Assembly (NCBI GenBank): GCA_014218235.1
Contig: CM024760.1
Location: 12,318,049 to 12,382,048, forward strand
Length of the DNA: 64,000 nucleotides
DNA from: Colocasia esculenta
Taxonomy: Eukaryota > Streptophyta > Magnoliopsida > Alismatales > Araceae
Direction of reading: 5' to 3'
Position numbers and translations under genes: made by a program. This document shows positions 59,449 to 64,000 of the stretch, one piece after another (within the stretch, counting starts at the first letter, position 1; the number at the start of each line of letters is the position of its first letter). Under the pieces are notes generated by a model, which had not been told where the DNA came from, did not search any database, and worked only from the letters and a program-made list of their open reading frames with translations.

Positions 59449-60065
59449 AGCCGAGGGACATAGGCTTTTAGTGGACTAGAATCTCATCCCTTAGTCTTCA
59501 TGGACCACTACTAGGTAGCAAGGCTACCCTCGGGCATTGCCCTTGTTCTGTAACCCTGATAGGTTAGGTGAACTGGACTTAATGGGTTGGATTAACTCTA
59601 CCCCTCCACATTTCCCCCCTCTATTATTAAGTATGAGGGACTCGTGCTTGGGAGGAAGCTGGGAGAGAATAGTGGTTGTAACCTAGCACTTGGTACCAAT
59701 CAGTAAGTGATATCTCTTGGTGTGGTATGTTGTTGATCAACGGTCTGGGGCTGCCAGTGATTATCTTCCTTCATGGGAAATCCACGATCATGGAGATCCA
59801 TTGTAGGGAAATAGGTCATCAAGCGACCCTTGGCCAAGGCCAAGATGGTGGCTTAACACAGATCGCCATTTAGGTAGAGAATAGATGGGTTAGGATGACA
59901 CATTGGTTGACACACTAGAGTCTTTCCTCATATCATGATGGCAAAAGTGCCTAGGTCGTGTCATCGGGGTGCGGGAATGATGCCTTCCACCATGCGCCCC
60001 CTTTTAATTGAGGCGATAACAGTACACCCCTGCATTCCCATTGGTCTGTCTTGCATCCCCCTTCA
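59449..60065. other. Repeat-derived DNA between LTR segments
   Basis: This continues the DNA interrupted by the solo LTR at 56240-59443 and precedes LTR-like segment b. No coding region or further element end is recognised. Confidence 0.35.
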
Positions 60066-60670
60066 TCACCTACAAATAAGAATGATCAGAGGAGGCCCTG
60101 TAAGTAGTCTTGGTGGAGAACCTTTTAACTCTCAAGTCAGGGACCTAGTCGAAATGAAGGTGAAGGGATTAAGGTTGAGCTCTGATGCTCTTGTGTCTTA
60201 GTGTGAGGGTTCAGAGCATCTTACCAGTCTTGTTCATGACTTGTCCCCTTTTAAGAGTCCATAGAAGGATCCCCCTTTGTCTGACGCCCCTCCTCAAGTC
60301 ATGTTGCCTAGCCATTGAGGATTGCTAAGGGTGCATGCTAGACTACCAAGGTCTCAGATAAGGGATGAAAGCACTATCTCATTCTATCTGTGAGGCATGG
60401 TCCGAGCCATGCTGCCACTGCTAGTTCTTGAAAGGGAGCAAGCGAGAGTATTGGGTAGGTGGAGAGGGAATCTCTTAGAAGCCCATAAGAGCATGTTGAG
60501 CAATAAGCATGACTTTGCCCTATCACTGTAAGAGCGTCCCTGACTATGAGTAGGGCTATGTCGTTGATATTAGAGTGGAAAGCCTTATTATGGCTCAAGG
60601 GGCTGAAGACATAGACTTGGCAGGAATGCAGTCCATGGAGGACGACAGGCCAAGAGTTTCACATTATGAG

Positions 60671-61656
60671 TGTTGCGCGTGCGGAAGATAAAAAAAGTCG
60701 AGATGTAAACGGTCGACAAATAAATCTCTAGTTAGCGAGAAATATAAATCACATCGGCACATATGAGCCCACAAAATAAACACAACTATCTTTTTATTGC
60801 AATTTCCTCAATAAGTGTCTAGTACAACTTGATCCGACTACCTGATACCAATGACCTTAAAGAAAGGGAAAATTACATAAGTACTCTATCGCAACCTACT
60901 ACATGTTCTAATGCTCTAAATTACTCAAACTAAGACACTATGACACCAAAATATTATGACTCTTAACTCCAACACTAAGGCTTGTAGTGCACTCTTCACT
61001 CTTGATCATCCTCAGTGTAGTCTTGGGTCTCTTCATCATCTATTTCACGATCTCCTAAAACGTTTGGAAAGTAGATAATGATCACACTCGCCAGTAGTAT
61101 TTACATCTTCTAAGTATGATATAAATATTTAGCATTTTAAAAACTATATGGAATGAGCATGATATGAACTATGCATTTGAACATTAATAATAAAATGTGA
61201 CTAGTATGTCATGCAAGATAGCAAGATATAATCAAGAGATTGTAATAATCAGTCTAGCAAGAAAGTTGAGTTCAAGCAAGATGACAAGACAGTATGAACA
61301 ATGATCTAGAAAGATTGTCAATTATTTGGTAACAAAAACTAGTGAGCAAGTAACAAGATTGTCAATTCCATGAGTAAGAACGAGATAGCATGGAATAAGA
61401 TTGGCTATGTTAACAAGCAAGCAAATAACAAGCATGTACTTTCACGAGCAAGACAATCAGTGCACGAGTCAATAACATGATCTATGCCACCTTGGAATGC
61501 ATATCATGAATACGTGTAATGTGGTATTGTATCTAACATTTACACAAGCAAGTACTCCCAGTGCAATGCAACGCCAGTAATCATTATACAACATGGTTAA
61601 CAGTATATTTCTGGCTCTCTTCCAAGGGGGCTAGACTAGAGCCCTTGGACACTTGT
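60671..61656 (-). mobile_element. LTR fragment (Tekay/Del-like), interrupted at 61657
   Basis: Starts at about TGTTGCGCGTGCGG. It shares the inverse block order of the other LTRs, such as CACTCGCCAGTAGTA for the CTACTGAGC block and CCAAGGGGGCTAGACTAG near 61625 for the GGTCCTGGGG block. It stops where a younger LTR begins and should resume beyond that LTR, outside the window. Confidence 0.55.
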
Positions 61657-64000
61657 TGTCATGCCCCGCCAATTTAGCAGCAGAATAAATCAGGGAGACG
61701 TGAGCAAAGTGCATAGTAGAGTAAATTGCACTACAGTTTAGTAATTCAGAGCAACTAATGAACAATAATTAGAAGAAACTCTTCATTTCATTAAAATTTC
61801 ACTAAGACTATTACAACCACTAATTCAGAGCCAATATATATAGGGCTCAATGACATCATTACATTGGAAAAGAAATCTAATGCAATAACTACTAGACTCC
61901 ATTGTACTAGGATAACTTCATCAATTGACTACAGGTCGCTCAACTTTCTGGTCCATTCCCCTTGATGTGTGTATCGTCAACATTCGACTTACTTGAAACA
62001 CATATGACCAATAACGTAGGGTAAGCGATAACGCCCAATAGGATTTATATCTCATAGTACGGGCATGCTTTACATGATTAATATATTATAAGCAGAGACA
62101 CTAATGATAGAGAGTACCAAGTATAGTCAAGAAAGAAATGAGTTGAGTAGCATGTTTCAAATAGCACATGAATTAAGTTTAGCACAAGAAATCAAATCAC
62201 GATAGAGAGTGATAGTAAACATTAGCAAGTAACGTCATTGTCAAGCAATAGCAAGTAACATGTATAGCAAGGAGAGAGAGAGAGTAGTTGGCCATATAGA
62301 GAGTAAATTGCACTTTGATTGATTTCATCAATCGAAATAATATAGCACTTTGATTAACTTTCATCAATCGACATAGTATTGCGCTTTGGTTATCCGTAGA
62401 TAGCCGAGAGAGAGTATAGCACTTTATTTTGTCAAAAGACAACGAGAGAATATAACACTTTTTGATTGTATTTGATTAATCTAGATAGTATGGCACTTGG
62501 ATGTAATGCCGAACATCCTGATCATTAAACTCCCGGCGCTCCTCCCAGGACCAGATCGGGCCCTTTATAATATTGCTTAGCATTAGTTATGTTTGTTATC
62601 TTAGACAATCAGTCACGTGGCCAATAGAGAGTAATAGATGAGAGCACTAGATGAATAGATGAGATAGTAAAGAGAGTGTGAATAGATGAGCGAGTAGAGT
62701 ATAGATGATAACTATAGGTCATTGCACATAAAACGACGAGTAAACAGGCGATAGTAACAATTGCACAACACGCGCGATTGGTGTTGGCAGTCAGGTGGGA
62801 TTCACTACCCTTCCATTGGCCATGTTATGCACAAGTCTAAAGGTCTGACGTGAGTCAAGATAAGAGAGAACTTCTAAAAGCCGTTTGGATCATATTGATC
62901 CCTAATGGTATTATAAGTGTTAGGGTACAACCAGCTCGGTCTCCATGAGGGAATCCACAGAGTACGGAGTCTTACAGAGGTCTTAACAAAAGGTCCCTTG
63001 TCTACCAGAACAAAATGTCAATAGAGAGGTTCCAACTTGTCAAGAGAGTTATGTGTATAGAAAACGAGTTGCTCGACGTTCTAGAGGAATTCTAGAACAG
63101 TGGAGCGGCGATAACGGTATTCCAAATCCATGTAAGAAAACGAAAACAATGTCATTATTATCATGGGTGATAATGTGCAATTATTGAAGTAATTACCAGA
63201 TAATTTTTCATGTATTTGTCTGCATGGTTTCATGGCAAGGATATATTTGGTGTGTGCATGTGCATGAAATCATAAGACATAGAATGATTGTGCATATTAA
63301 CTTTAAATTAAAGAAATAGGTGACATATTCAAAATTTAATCACATGATGGTTTACTGTTCATTACACAGTTTTACAGGGTATACACATGCTTAACAACCC
63401 TAAATATTCATTTAAATAGAATAAAAATTATTGCTGGAATAATACAAGTAAATCGCGATTGGTATGATGGTCACGTTTATCAGGCGGTGAGAAATGCGAC
63501 GACGAGAACCGTCGCGTTCATGCAAAGCCTAACTGTTCAAACGACGCGATTTTCCAGAGGTGGGAAACAACAGTGAAACGCGACGACCTTGGCGGTCGCA
63601 TTTCAGAAGTCTTCTTACAGTCAATGAAACACAGTTTGATGCACAGGACGAGGCTAAAATGCGACGACATGGGCGGTTGCCTTTCAGGTAAACGTGACGG
63701 TCAAGACCGACGTGATACCAGTCCATTGAATCACGTCGCCTGGATCGGTCGCGATTCAAGACTCAACCCAAAAACAGAAGAAACAAACAGTGATCTTTAT
63801 GCAATGCTTATAACTCACAAACTAGGGCACTTGGAACAAAGTGGTAAACATGAAACTTGTTGGAAACATGGAATAGAAGAGATCTACGATTTTGGTTTCA
63901 TGAAAATTGGCCTCGGGATGTGCAAGAAATTAACATGAATGTAAAAAGGTGTTAACATGTGCGACTTTGGAAAAATGCTTAATACTCGAGATATACTCAA
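61657..64000 (-). mobile_element. LTR of the 51297-55552 family, runs off the window
   Basis: It begins TGTCATGCCCCGCCAATTTA, the exact inverse of the end of the solo LTR at 51297-55552, and follows it block by block (poly-A-rich tail region, CTCCTCCCAGGACCAGATCG near 62545, GC-rich inverted-repeat block 63440-63790). CTTGT at 61652-61656 is the probable left target duplication. The right end is outside the window, so solo or full-length cannot be decided. Confidence 0.85.

Larger units (their letters stand above)
49806..60655 (-). repeat. Two related Tat-like LTR segments (a: 49806-50219 + 56042-56234; b: 60066-60655)
   Basis: The segments align by eye in the same orientation: GAGGGCCCGAGAGTAGTC/GAGGCCCTGTAAGTAGTC; CTCAAGTCAGGGACCTAG in b and its counterpart in a; CATCTTAC...CTTGTTC.TGACT; CCCCTTTTAA; and ACTTTGCCCTATCA. 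The module order resembles element B's LTR, so they are probably old minus-strand Tat-type LTRs. Segment a is cut by the hAT at 50228 and followed by the solo LTR at 56240. No complete element could be outlined. Confidence 0.5.

Overview
The window looks like nuclear DNA of a flowering plant, probably a monocot. It carries two recognisable plant genes, one of them a very GC-rich, intronless receptor kinase as is common in monocots. The rest is a dense, nested layer of Ty3/gypsy LTR retrotransposons, hAT, CACTA and Mutator-like elements, a LINE and a SINE. I see no tRNA, rRNA, CRISPR or bacterial-type features. The species cannot be fixed from the sequence.

Layout. 1-1110: LINE relic (minus) with a 232-bp hAT-type MITE. 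1478-5803 (+): 3' part of a TPR/RING/LON-domain gene (LONRF type), 12 or 13 exons visible, start upstream of the window. 6429-6556: a SINE with a 14-bp target duplication. 8454-9986: a hAT element with an exact 8-bp duplication. 11827 to about 41271: a nest. The outermost layer is a decayed minus-strand Tat-like element (D) whose two LTRs lie at 11827-13739 (itself hit by a CACTA remnant) and 40377-41271. Inside it sits a full chromodomain-bearing Tekay/Del-type element (C, 16504-39067, duplication GTGGA). The 5' LTR of C is split by a solo LTR (A, 18748-21515, duplication ATAAG) and by a complete minus-strand Tat element (B, 21708-31067, duplication GTTAG).

41982-44606 (+): intact single-exon malectin-like receptor kinase of the CrRLK1L family, closest by motif reading to the Arabidopsis BUPS1/2 group, with a duplicated CT-rich leader and a 9-codon upstream ORF. 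44930-47003: a 5'-truncated LINE with a 16-bp duplication just downstream of the kinase. 45230-48533: four related Mutator-like MITEs, one nested in the terminal repeat of another. 47215-47740: hAT with duplication ATTAGGGG. 49806-60655: Tat-like LTR sequence split by a hAT element (50228-56033), which contains a solo LTR (51297-55552), which contains a CACTA MITE (53595-53892). A second solo LTR (56240-59443, minus) lies nearby. The window ends inside two nested minus-strand LTRs (60671-61656 and 61657-64000).

The host genes act separately: a probable ubiquitin ligase and a cell-surface kinase. The most interesting non-gene signals are five pairs of the palindrome GTGTCGACAC, each pair exactly 21 bp apart, kept in both LTRs of element C; GC-rich inverted-repeat blocks in other LTRs; and an intron-containing antisense gene with its own TATA box inside element B.
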